DNA of 46,274 nucleotides. Origin: Paulinella micropora (Eukaryota; Cercozoa; Imbricatea; Euglyphida). The position numbers and the translations under genes are program-made. Under the pieces are notes generated by a model. That model ran no database searches. It was not told the origin of the DNA and was given only the letters and a program-made list of their open reading frames with translations. Shown in pieces: positions 33,768 to 42,650 of this stretch. The DNA lies in the NCBI GenBank assembly GCA_009731375.1, contig BJOX01000004.1:1917464-1963737 (forward strand), written 5' to 3'. Numbering within the stretch: the stretch's first letter is position 1; every line of letters begins with the position of its first letter.

Positions 33768-36700
33768 ATGGAGACACACACATATAACGGCAAGGTCTAC
33801 AGGTTGGATAGATTAAGGGAATATAAGATAAATTACGAAATAAAGTCTGTCAGGGGTCGGGATGTGCTATATATCAAACCGAAGGTAAGGGGGTATAAAA
33901 TTGATACACCGACAGCCCAAAACTACTTGAACCAAGTAAGAGGTGCGGTGTATTTTGAGCACCATGCTATACCAATAGCGCCACCTTTACCTACGATTGA
34001 AGAGAAAAAAGAGATGAAAGAAAATTACAGAGACTTGTTGCGGTATGGTAATTATGATATCATGAGGGACGACAGCAAGGAACACGAACTAGGAATAAAT
34101 GAAAGCCGATATGCGGTAAGGATTAACGGCAACTTCCGATCATTCACGATGCGCGATGTGATAAGATTTATTGAGATTGTGTTGAACGACTTTGTAAAAC
34201 GACAAGCACCCGAAGATAAGGTTAGCCTAGGTATTGAGTTTGTTGATTACTATGGAAAAGTATCAACAGGCTTGCACAAAGTTAATCAAATCTCGGTTGA
34301 AAAAGTTTTAGAAAGATTGTCAGCAATATTTCAAAGCAACGAAAGTCTTTACATGGATGAGAACGGAATAAACTTTGATAAATTAAAATTTGTGTTGAAA
34401 TCTGTTAAAATGCCGACGGGCGGGACAAGGCTACAGGTTTTGAACAAATTGGATATATACAGAAAGAAAGGAGTAATCTGTATTACAAACAGCGATAACT
34501 TATGCTTAGCACGAGCAATCGTTGTAGTCAAAGCAAAAATTGAAAAACATCCAAAATACAAGACAATACTAATGGGAAAAAGAAAGATACAGCAGGAAAT
34601 GGCAGAGGCTTTACACGATGAAGCGAAAGTCATTAAGGATGTGTGTGGAATACCAGAAATTAATACATTTGCTAATCACATTAAATACAATCTGGTTATT
34701 GTTGAATTTCCTGACAAAATCATTTATAAAACAGAACTACTTGATGCGAACGGAGAACGGCTGACTAACCTTTACATTCTAAAGACTGAAGGACATTACG
34801 ATGCCATAACTAACATGAAGTCTATGCTAGGAAAAAAGAATTTCTGTGAGTTATGTCTAAGAGGGTATAAGGAAAGACATGCCTGTGAAGCCAAATGTAG
34901 TATCTGTGAAACCAAGGGGTGTAAGGGAATAAAAGACAAGAGCCTGTGGAAAGAATGTGAGAAGTGTAATAGAAAGTTTCCAAACACTGAATGCTTTAAT
35001 AATCACAGGACGACAAACTGCGATGTTAAAGCGAAATGTAAATCGTGCGGTCTTAATTACAGAAAGAAGGATGAGCACAAATGCGGATATGCGAAATGCC
35101 GAAATTGCAAACTAGTGAAACCGCTTGAACACCAATGTGAAATAGTCCAAAAAGAAATCTTACCGCCGTCAGAGCAATACATATTCTTTGACTTTGAAGC
35201 GACACAGGACACAGGCGAGCACATTGTTAATCATGCGGAAAGCCAGTATTACGATGCGAAGGAACCGCCAGTAATTCACAAGAACATTCAAGATTTCTGT
35301 AATTGGGCTTTTGACACTAAACACAGCGGATTTACATTTATTGCGCACAATGCCCGCGGTTATGATTGTCAGTTTATTCTTAAGTGGTTGGTTGATAATG
35401 GGCAAACTCCATTTGTAATCTATGAAGGTGGTAAGATTATGATGATGACACTTAAGAAGTATCGGTTTATAGACAGCCTAAGTTTTCTTAGGATGCCATT
35501 GTCAGACTTTCCAAAGACATTCGGGCTTACGGAACTTAAGAAAGGGTTCTTTTCGCACTTCTTCAATACGGCTAAAAATAAAAACTATGTTGGTGTAATG
35601 CCACATAAGAAACATTACTGCTACGACACGATGCGAGGAGATAAACGAAAGGAATTTCTTGAATGGTATGATGAACAAGTGAATACACATAACAGATTTG
35701 ACATGGCTAAGGAAATCGGTGAGTATTGTCATTCAGATGTTGATATACTGAGAAAGGGTTGTATAGATTTTAGAAACCAGTTTCTAGAGTTTGGTATTGA
35801 CCCTTTTCAATATACAACTATTGCGAGTTGTGTTATGGCTTTGTATCGTGCTAAGTTTATGCCAGAGAATTCAATTGCGATATTGAAAGCGGAAAAGCAA
35901 AACAGGATGACTTCTAGGGCTTGTGTAGAATGGTTAGCATACAGAAGCAGGTTAGACAAAACCGATATTAAACACGCATTCAACGGAGGTGAAAAAATGT
36001 TTCAACTCGGGCAATCTCGTGTGTATGTAGATGGATGGGATGAGAAAAACAAAACCGCTTATGAGTTTTACGGGTGTCATTGGCACGGATGTGATAAGTG
36101 TTGGAATAGCAATGCTTTGAATGTGAAGAAGAATAAGACAATGGGCGAACTATACAAGGAAACAATGAGAAGAGAAAAACAACTTAACGAACAAGCAAAA
36201 GTAATAAGTGTCTGGGAGTGCGAATGGAGCCTGATGAAAACCAGTGAAAGACTGGCAGAGGATACAAACGAACGAATTACTGAACAAGAAGGACTAAACC
36301 CACGAGAGGCAATGTTTGGAGGTAGAGTGAATGCTTTGAAATTATATTGGAAATCACGACATGATAATGAGTATGCGAAATATATTGACATATGCTCACT
36401 TTATCCGACCGTGATGTATTACGACCTTTATCCAAGCGGACACCATATAATTATTAGACCAAACAATGAGGAGGAAAGAAAAAGTATGAAAAATAAAATT
36501 ATAAACAGAGAATATTTCGGAGTGGCTAAGGTTAAGATGCTACCACCTAGAGGCTTACTACACCCAGTCTTACCGAAGGCGGACAGAGGTAAGATGATGT
36601 ATTACTTATGCGATAAGTGCGGAATGACTGAGCAACATGGAGAATGTAAGCACACAGATAAAGAACGAGCAATAACAGGCACATGGGCAACTCCAGAAAT

Positions 36701-37769
36701 TTACAAGGCCTTAGAGAAAGGGTATAAGTTGATAAAAGTATATGAAGTATGGCACTGGAAAGAACAAAGCAGTAGCCTATTCAAAGAATACATAAAGACA
36801 TTCTTGAAAGTAAAACAAGAGTCCAGCGGATACCCCGCGGGATGTAATACGGAAGCAGAAAAACAAAATTACATAAACAGCATGGAAGTTAAAATGGGTG
36901 TTAAGATGGATGAAAGCAAAATATTTAAAAACGAAGGACGGCGAGCAGTGGCTAAGTTGTGCTTGAACTCTTTATGGGGCAAGTTTGGACAGAAACAAAA
37001 TAAAACACAGAACAAAATGATAAAGGATAAAGATACCTTATACAAACTATTGAACGATAAATCAGTGGATAATATAAATATTAACATAATTAACGACAAA
37101 ATTGTAGAAGCCAGTTATGACTTAAAACAGGATGCGGTGAGCGACCCGATTAAAACAAATATTGTGGTTGCTTTATTTACCACATGCCACGCGAGAATGA
37201 GACTTTACAATATGATGGACAGATTAGGCAATAGGATATTGTATCATGACACAGACAGCGTAATATATACGACTAACAAAGAAATTAATGAGGTGGATGT
37301 AGAGACAGGCGATTTACTGGGAGATTGGACAGATGAATTGAAAGGAGCAAAAATAAAAACCTTTGTGGGAGGCGGGCCGAAATGTTATGGATACTTATTA
37401 GATAATGGTAAAGCCAGTATGAAAGTAAAAGGATTTAGTATGAACTATGAAACGAAAAAAGCATTGAATTTACCGAATATGTTAAGTGTAATAAGTTGCG
37501 GGCTAGGTATTACAAACACTGAATTATTTGAGAATGGAAAAAATGAACTGGATGAATTGTTGGAGACTGATGAAGAATTACGGATTGCTAAGCGAATTGA
37601 GAAGTCTGGAAAAGTAGTTATAATAGAAAACAACAAAATTACAAGAGATAAACAAAAGAAAAAAATAACAAGCGAATACTTAGAAAAGATATTTAGTTTT
37701 ACATATACGAAAAGACAAGTTATCGGAATTGTAGAGAATGCGATTGAAACTAGACCTTTTGGATATTAA
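33768..37769 (+). CDS. polB: Family B DNA polymerase, Polinton/adintovirus type (protein-primed)
   Basis: A 1,333-residue, uninterrupted replicative polymerase. Start ATG at 33768 in context AAACATGG. An N-terminal region of unknown role (1-350) is followed by a Cys/His-rich zinc-finger region (about 358-460; CELC, CSIC, CEKC, CKSC, CRNC). The 3'-5' exonuclease shows Exo I FFDFEAT (about 473-479), Exo II FIAHNARGYD (about 524-533) and Exo III YCHSDVDIL (about 651-659). YEFYGCHWHGCDKC (about 764-777) is the Vsr-like insertion found in Polinton and adintovirus polymerases. Polymerase motifs are A DICSLYPTVM (about 874-883), B KLCLNSLWGKFG (about 1063-1074) and C YHDTDSVIY (about 1158-1166). FLKVKQESSGYPAG between A and B fits the protein-priming group. 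Protein priming is inferred from the family, since no terminal protein is visible. All catalytic acidic residues are present, so it could be functional if expressed. Confidence 0.95.
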   Translation: METHTYNGKVYRLDRLREYKINYEIKSVRGRDVLYIKPKVRGYKIDTPTAQNYLNQVRGAVYFEHHAIPIAPPLPTIEEKKEMKENYRDLLRYGNYDIMRDDSKEHELGINESRYAVRINGNFRSFTMRDVIRFIEIVLNDFVKRQAPEDKVSLGIEFVDYYGKVSTGLHKVNQISVEKVLERLSAIFQSNESLYMDENGINFDKLKFVLKSVKMPTGGTRLQVLNKLDIYRKKGVICITNSDNLCLARAIVVVKAKIEKHPKYKTILMGKRKIQQEMAEALHDEAKVIKDVCGIPEINTFANHIKYNLVIVEFPDKIIYKTELLDANGERLTNLYILKTEGHYDAITNMKSMLGKKNFCELCLRGYKERHACEAKCSICETKGCKGIKDKSLWKECEKCNRKFPNTECFNNHRTTNCDVKAKCKSCGLNYRKKDEHKCGYAKCRNCKLVKPLEHQCEIVQKEILPPSEQYIFFDFEATQDTGEHIVNHAESQYYDAKEPPVIHKNIQDFCNWAFDTKHSGFTFIAHNARGYDCQFILKWLVDNGQTPFVIYEGGKIMMMTLKKYRFIDSLSFLRMPLSDFPKTFGLTELKKGFFSHFFNTAKNKNYVGVMPHKKHYCYDTMRGDKRKEFLEWYDEQVNTHNRFDMAKEIGEYCHSDVDILRKGCIDFRNQFLEFGIDPFQYTTIASCVMALYRAKFMPENSIAILKAEKQNRMTSRACVEWLAYRSRLDKTDIKHAFNGGEKMFQLGQSRVYVDGWDEKNKTAYEFYGCHWHGCDKCWNSNALNVKKNKTMGELYKETMRREKQLNEQAKVISVWECEWSLMKTSERLAEDTNERITEQEGLNPREAMFGGRVNALKLYWKSRHDNEYAKYIDICSLYPTVMYYDLYPSGHHIIIRPNNEEERKSMKNKIINREYFGVAKVKMLPPRGLLHPVLPKADRGKMMYYLCDKCGMTEQHGECKHTDKERAITGTWATPEIYKALEKGYKLIKVYEVWHWKEQSSSLFKEYIKTFLKVKQESSGYPAGCNTEAEKQNYINSMEVKMGVKMDESKIFKNEGRRAVAKLCLNSLWGKFGQKQNKTQNKMIKDKDTLYKLLNDKSVDNININIINDKIVEASYDLKQDAVSDPIKTNIVVALFTTCHARMRLYNMMDRLGNRILYHDTDSVIYTTNKEINEVDVETGDLLGDWTDELKGAKIKTFVGGGPKCYGYLLDNGKASMKVKGFSMNYETKKALNLPNMLSVISCGLGITNTELFENGKNELDELLETDEELRIAKRIEKSGKVVIIENNKITRDKQKKKITSEYLEKIFSFTYTKRQVIGIVENAIETRPFGY

Positions 37770-37770
37770 T

Positions 37771-37825
37771 GATATTTGAGAATTGCGCTTCGTGCTACGC
37801 ACTCTCGCTTATTCTCAAACATCGT
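37771..37825 (+). terminator. Stem-loop directly after the polymerase gene
   Basis: TTTGAGAAT (37775-37783) and ATTCTCAAA (37811-37819) form a perfect 9-bp stem around a GC-containing loop, starting 6 bases after the stop codon. A related stem-loop lies at 32,926-32,967. Large DNA viruses such as mimivirus end transcripts at hairpins, and I infer the same role here. Confidence 0.65.
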
Positions 37826-37934
37826 CTGCCATTAAAGTATAAAACGATGTTTTGTGATGACGGCAGTCAGAACAAAATATCAAATAATTAATTAATTTTT
37901 TCCATAAAAAATTTTTACCAATCTATATAGACCA

Positions 37935-38222
37935 ATGACCACCCTCACTAGACTATCTGAAAAATTTGGACGACTTTCAATTGAGAAGAATAAGGAATTC
38001 TTTTCAGTAAAAGATGTGCAACAGGTAATTAATGAAGAAATTAAGGCGATTGAAAAAAGTAGAGAAGGAAAACCAAAGGATACTTTTCCATTTGGTAAAT
38101 ATAAAGGTAAGAAAATTCAAGATGTTGCTACCATTGACAAACCATATCTTGAATGGGTTATGAAACAGCCGTGGTTTGATAAATTTACTGACATTAATTG
38201 TGAAGTAAAAAAATATTTATAA
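37935..38222 (+). CDS. Small protein with ExoX-C-like (DUF3820-like) domain, copy 1
   Basis: A 95-residue protein from ATG 37935. Residues about 50-78 read FPFGKYKGKKIQDVATID then KPYLEWVMKQPWF, a pattern of the short C-terminal domain found in exonuclease X-like proteins and in many phage and giant-virus small proteins (FGK.KGK...DV...YL.W). The N-terminal half is charged and probably helical. No nuclease catalytic domain is attached, so a DNA-binding or accessory role next to the polymerase is inferred. The next gene carries the same domain, which points to local duplication. It lies between the polymerase terminator-like hairpin and copy 2, all in one direction. Confidence 0.65.
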   Translation: MTTLTRLSEKFGRLSIEKNKEFFSVKDVQQVINEEIKAIEKSREGKPKDTFPFGKYKGKKIQDVATIDKPYLEWVMKQPWFDKFTDINCEVKKYL

Positions 38223-38249
38223 TAAAAAATAATAATATAATAATATAAG

Positions 38250-38676
38250 ATGACTGACCTCAACACCAAGCAAGACTACTTGAATGAAATTGAAAAATGG
38301 AACCTTGACGGCGAAATAAAAAAGCCAACAATTAAAAATTAAAAAATGGACTAAGCCTGACATTGTTTCTTTCTATGAGCAAGACAAGCCAAGGGACGAT
38401 AATGTTAAAGTCGTTATACCATTAGAGGAGACATTACAAAAAATGGTGGAGGAAGAGAGCACACCTTTTAAAGCAATCGATTTAAAAGAAACTGGAATTA
38501 CCGAAATAAAGGCTAATATAGGTGAAGAAATAGCAATAAAAGATGTTGTTCTTCAATATGGAAAATATGCTCACAAAAATATTGAAGATGTAGCCAAAAT
38601 TGATAAACCATACCTTGAATGGTTAGTTCAACAGCAGTGGTGCCAAAATGTGGATGACATAAAAAAAATTATTTAA
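38250..38676 (+). pseudogene. Small protein with ExoX-C-like domain, copy 2, frameshifted
   Basis: An ATG at 38250 starts a frame that stops after 30 codons at 38340-38342. One base away, the reading continues without a stop from about 38335 to 38676, carrying QYGKYAHKNIEDVAKID and KPYLEWLVQQQWC (C-terminal 45 residues), clearly paralogous to copy 1. The change of frame falls in the A-rich run around ATTAAAAATTAAAAAATGG (about 38332-38347), so a one-base indel in a homopolymer explains it: mutation, sequencing error or slippage. The full product would be about 141 residues. The downstream ATG at 38443 alone would give 77 residues, still including the domain. Confidence 0.65.
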
Positions 38677-38707
38677 ATCATTGATATTTTATTCAATTAA
38701 TTTTTTT
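38665..38707. terminator. AT-rich dyad between convergent viral genes
   Basis: AAAAAAATTA (38665-38674) can pair with TAATTTTTTT (38697-38706). It spans the stop of copy 2 and the 43-bp gap to the end of the fibre-like gene, so it could end transcripts from both directions. AT-rich composition makes chance pairing possible. Confidence 0.4.
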
Positions 38708-38719
38708 TTGCTTTCTGTA

Positions 38720-39961
38720 TCACTGATCCTCAACGAAGTTAGCAATAATATTGACATTTCCTCCTCCACCAGCAGAGACAGCCTTCTGTGTAAAAGTCAA
38801 TACATCACTAGGAGACAGATATATATCATAATTTCTAAGATTAATTTGTTGAGTTGAAGCACTATTTACATATAGTTTAAAAATTGTTGTCCCGTTTGCG
38901 ATAGCACTCGCCTTAGTGTCAGTATCTACAATCGAATACTTTGAATCAACATCTGCAAAACCTGCTCCAGTTAGTGTTCCATTTAATACCATTCTGACAA
39001 CATTTGACTTAGTATCTTCATTCGTAATACTTATCAAAGTGGGATAAACATTTGAATAATTTGTTAAATTAGCACCGCCCGCATCAAATGTTGCTTTATT
39101 CCTGATACTAATAATAGGGCTTTCAGTTGTGTTTGCTGCTTTACTTCCTTCCACTTCGTTTGTTATACTCGTGTTTATCGTATTACTTCCTTCAATAAAT
39201 AATCCAACACTCGCGGTTTTAAGAGTTTGAATTCCGGTAGCGGCATCATTCCTCATTAGTGCGGTAAATGGTAAAGTAGTGTTTCTTAGACTTACACCTG
39301 TGTTGGCATTCGCATACTTAATAGTATGGACTAATTGAAATTCTCCCGTTGTAGGATTTTCAATAGAAAACCTTATAGCACCAAAGCCTAAATATTGAAA
39401 TTGAATTTGGAATATATTTCCTTTACTCCAATCAATAACAGGCATATCTTTTGTTCCATTGCACGGGTCATCCCAGTTTGCTTGTTGAATATAAGTTGCT
39501 GCCCCTCCTTTGGCATGTAGAATTCGCATCCCGACATTAGTTTTATAAAAATAGAAACCATTTGAAAAATCACTTTCACCAATTCCTACACAAGAATAAT
39601 AGTCTTTTGTGTCATCAGTCGTCCATATAGCAGTAAAGCGTCCAACAACTCCCATACCAGTCCGATATTTTATTCTTCTTTTACTTGTTAGGATAGCAGT
39701 TGAAGTATTGTTTGCTTGAGTTTTTAATTCCGCCATATTACTATTAAAAGAAACACTAGCATTTGTCTGAGTTAATGACCATATTCGTGTATTAATGGTG
39801 TATGGAAAAATTTCCTGAACAACTGGCGTAAGTTGGCTTGTTAGTGCTTCACCGAAAGCGGTTTTCATATTGTTGGTTTCAATATTACCATCATATCCAA
39901 CTTTGACATTTATAAAATCTCCGTCTGGATTTTGTGCGATCAAGTTTCTCTGGTGAGACAT
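38720..39961 (-). CDS. Fibre-like virion surface protein of a large-virus/phage family
   Basis: 413 residues, start ATG at 39959-39961. The N-terminal segment (FGEALTSQLTPVVQEIFPYT, about 37-56, then INTRIW) and a following block (KYRTGMGVVGRFTAIW, about 98-113, and GIGESDFSNGFYFY, about 126-139, then GMRILH) match a pattern I know from uncharacterised structural proteins of large DNA viruses and phages (FG...TPV.Q..FPY.IN; Y.PG.G...RFTA.F; GIGD..DGFFFGY). The rest is beta-rich with many Asn/Thr/Gly, and the C-terminus has a glycine cluster (SAGGGGN). It is probably a trimeric fibre or surface decoration; receptor binding is only inferred. It reads in the same direction as, and downstream of, the capsid gene, about 108 bp after it. 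The frame is intact. Confidence 0.65.
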   Translation of the reverse strand: MSHQRNLIAQNPDGDFINVKVGYDGNIETNNMKTAFGEALTSQLTPVVQEIFPYTINTRIWSLTQTNASVSFNSNMAELKTQANNTSTAILTSKRRIKYRTGMGVVGRFTAIWTTDDTKDYYSCVGIGESDFSNGFYFYKTNVGMRILHAKGGAATYIQQANWDDPCNGTKDMPVIDWSKGNIFQIQFQYLGFGAIRFSIENPTTGEFQLVHTIKYANANTGVSLRNTTLPFTALMRNDAATGIQTLKTASVGLFIEGSNTINTSITNEVEGSKAANTTESPIISIRNKATFDAGGANLTNYSNVYPTLISITNEDTKSNVVRMVLNGTLTGAGFADVDSKYSIVDTDTKASAIANGTTIFKLYVNSASTQQINLRNYDIYLSPSDVLTFTQKAVSAGGGGNVNIIANFVEDQ

Positions 39962-40069
39962 ATTATAAAAAACAAAAAAATAATTTTCTTTTTTATTTTT
40001 TCTTTATTCTTTTGAAACTTTTGTAAAAGTTTCACAAAACCTTTTTGCTGAAAGATTTTCTAAATCTTT
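39962..40069 (-). terminator. Two perfect stem-loops between the capsid and fibre-like genes
   Basis: GAAAGATTT/AAATCTTTC (40050-40058 / 40062-40070) touches the capsid stop codon. GAAACTTTT/AAAAGTTTC (40014-40022 / 40025-40033) follows. Both are perfect 9-bp stems with loops of 2-3 bases. They are followed on the minus strand by an AT-rich stretch leading to the fibre-like start, which likely holds its promoter. Confidence 0.65.
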
Positions 40070-41095
40070 CTACGTCTTAATAATTTCAATACCTCTTATA
40101 ATTACATCTTGCTGAAGAATGGCAAAAGTGTAGTGATTGAGGTTGTTTCCCGCAGTAGTAGAAACGAACTCATATCGTCGCTCGGTGTCAAGGCTCAGAC
40201 CAGACTTTTCATAACCTTCAACATTCTTCTCGTGAAGTGGGCGGTTGTTATCCCAGTAATCAACATGAAACCAGTTGTATTTATAGATATCGGTGTTTAG
40301 GATAGCACTTCCCTTCAACTTATCCTTCAAAATCATATAGTCTTCATTATCAGAAGTATCAATGTCAAATTGTTGCATTCTGCTACCATCGATAGAAGTA
40401 TAATAAGTTCTAATTTAGTGTCGTTTCTGTGGTCATTGTCGAAAGAAGTAGAAGAACTTTCTGAATTATGACAAGCGGATGTATAGATACGACGAATTCT
40501 TTCACCCTGCGACCTATTCATTTTTACCACAAAGTTCTGACTTGTACTTCCAAGGTTGTGCTTCCACGAGATAGGATATTCAATAGTAAATCTAAAACCT
40601 TCACCAGCGATTTTGCTTTGGACACCAAGGATAACATTCGGGTCTGTTTCAACCGCTAGAAACAAGTTCAAATTTGAAACAACAGCACCAGTAGCACCAA
40701 TTGCGCCACCTTCAGCAATGTTAGTGGCACTGGTTCCCGTAAACATAGTTCTACTAGTTCCCTCCCAAACAATCCGCATATCCATAATTTCATTGAAGCC
40801 TAGTGTTTTGTCAATTTCAAAAATAGTTCCAAAAATCATACCCAAAGGTAATTTAACACTGATAACGGGAGTGTCATCAGCAGCATTGACAGCAGTAGCA
40901 GCACCCTGAATTGTTCCAACTTCAAAATACTTAGCCTCCTCATAAGCGACATTAACAAATGAACCTCCTACTCCGTTATAACTATTCAAAAGGTCATCAT
41001 GACGACGAGCACTCATTGACGGGAGACTTACCAATGTCTTAACACTATTACCGACAGCATTGATAGAGTTAATTATAGCAGCACTAGGACTGTGT
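40070..41095 (-). pseudogene. Major capsid protein, Polinton-like virus type, 5'-truncated and frameshifted
   Basis: Two overlapping minus-strand frames carry one protein: 41,117-40,333, then 40,378 and slightly upstream to the TAG at 40070-40072. The frame changes by one base near 40,395-40,415. Visible features are FEVGTIQGAA, VKLPLGMIFGTIFEID, GFRFTIEYPISWKHN and, in the second frame, DTERRYEFVSTTAG and NHYTFAILQQDVIIRGIEI. They fit the C-terminal two-thirds of double-jelly-roll capsid proteins of Polinton-like viruses by pattern and context; this is not a database result. The frame has no start: capsid-like sequence begins abruptly near 41,095 and an upstream in-frame stop lies at 41118-41120. 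The N-terminal third was lost at the junction with flanking DNA. It cannot make a normal capsid. Confidence 0.7.
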
Positions 41096-42650
41096 TTGGT
41101 TGTATTACAGACTTTTTCTACGAGCTATCATTGGAGGCATTACAGACACCTGAGAATAATGTAGTATATTCGTGGAGTATGGGGGAGTGCATGGAAGCCA
41201 CAAAAGAGACTTGTTCGTTTGCAATGTTGGCAAAGATGTTGGCAAATTTACAGGTGGTTACGGACATTTTTTCAAAAAGTTAGCTGGGCAGCAGGTGGTG
41301 CTATTTGCTGGTTTCGTCTCTTTCGTGAGCTGTAGTTGTTGCCGAGGAAAGGTGAGCTGTGTGACAATTTAGGGACCTTGTATGCATCATTTTCTGAAGT
41401 TTTGGTGAAGTGGTTTAGACATTTTTGGAGAACTGCGTTGTTTCTTTGAACACGTTGTAGGTGCGCATGCAGGGCAAATTCGTTGTTGAGGTTGGCCTGT
41501 GGTCTCGTTTCATGCTTGAATAACTAACATTATTATTTTGAAATGGTGAAGAAAGGTTTTATGTATGGTATTGCAGAGCTGCTTTTCGTTTTTGATTACG
41601 TTGGGACTCTTTCTTTCTTCGGCTGGTGGTCGGACATTAGTCCTAGAACTGGTTATTAGAGTAATAAGAAGGGGTGAGTGATGAAATTTGTTTCTAGATC
41701 TTTTCTTTCGCTTGTGTTTCGGAGTGGCCTTGGTTCGTTTTGGCCCCGCAACGACTGGATGATTAAATATTTTTAGATCCCAAGGCAAGCTAAGGCTAGT
41801 AAGGATGGTGTCGTCTGCTTGCCACCGGGTACCACTACTAGCACTAGGGATGATCTAGATCTAGATGATCTAGATGATGTATCCCGCAGCCAGCAGTGTG
41901 CTGAATCCATTCGAATTCAGAGATTAATATATATATTGGAGAGTGGCAAAGCTTAAGTCTGGGTTTGAGTGGAAAACACTATAAGATTAACTTGTTGCGA
42001 TCTGAAAGTAATACAGCAACTGTTTATTTCTTCACGCTTCAGAGATGTCCTGGATCCCAAGAAATCATATGTATTGATTAATCTTATATATATTTTCTGA
42101 GATTCTAGAGATTTTGTCTAGATCTAGATCTCTGTCTTACTGTCTTATAATTAAGTAGTAGTCTAGATCTGTCTAGCTCAGGCATAAGGAGGCTGCTGTG
42201 CCAATCGCGAGGGGTCTTCCTAGTTTTTCAGCCTTCCAAGTGGAATCGCACAAATCGGTGATTGTCAATTTTGAACCAATTACTGCCTTTTTTCTAGAAT
42301 CAGTGGCTTTTTTCCCCAAAAGAAAATAGCCGTGTTCTCCGGGACCAGCGGACCGCACGTTGCTGTCTGATTCTGGATGCGAGATTAGTTCTCTGTTGCA
42401 TTCTGTCTCGGCATCCTGGATCCAAGCAGTTAGACGAAACCACAAGATAATTTTGCGAAAGAGTAGAAACATGAATAACACTCTTATTGCTCATTCTCTT
42501 TCCAGTCTCTTGCTCATCTCTCTTCTTTCTGAGAGCCAGCCACTCCACACGTTACCCCGTGTTGTTCTGTGTCAGTGGTGTCACACGGAACTAATTGTTC
42601 TCGGAAAAGAGCAATGGATATTGCAGCCATACTGGCATTGGCTAGATCGT
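41096..42650. other. Flanking host-like DNA, no gene recognised
   Basis: Composition returns to the mixed type of the flanks. Minus-strand frames at 41510-41788 and 42173-42481 are open, but I recognise no domain and see no convincing splice pattern. The stretch 41,850-42,180 has a dense group of CTAGAT motifs, including GATCTAGATCTAGATGATCT near 41,850 and TCTAGATCTAGATCTC near 42,120. Confidence 0.45.

Larger units (their letters stand above)
32597..41095. mobile_element. Endogenous Polinton-like virus fragment
   Basis: An AT-rich block, distinct from both flanks, has short intergenic spaces and a virus-like gene set. On the plus strand are a GIY-YIG endonuclease, a Polinton/adintovirus-type family B DNA polymerase and two ExoX-C-like small proteins. 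On the minus strand are a fibre-like virion protein and a truncated major capsid protein. Left limit: the 17-base repeat CACTAAGAGCCGTTATT (32597-32613 and 32850-32866) and a GC-rich CAGCGCAC repeat (about 32,745-32,785) mark the change in composition. Right limit: capsid coding ends abruptly near 41,095. No terminal inverted repeats, integrase, packaging ATPase, protease or penton were found, so the copy is partial. Confidence 0.85.

Noticed and set aside
34349-37636. Minus-strand frames of 60-100 codons inside the polymerase gene
   Set aside because: They are antisense shadows of the polymerase frame, which has complete catalytic motifs.
32597-41095. Complete, mobile Polinton or virophage
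   Set aside because: No integrase, packaging ATPase, protease, penton or terminal inverted repeats are visible, and the capsid is truncated.
42173-42481. 102-codon minus-strand frame as a host gene
   Set aside because: No domain, no convincing start or splice sites, and an overlapping plus-strand frame is equally open.
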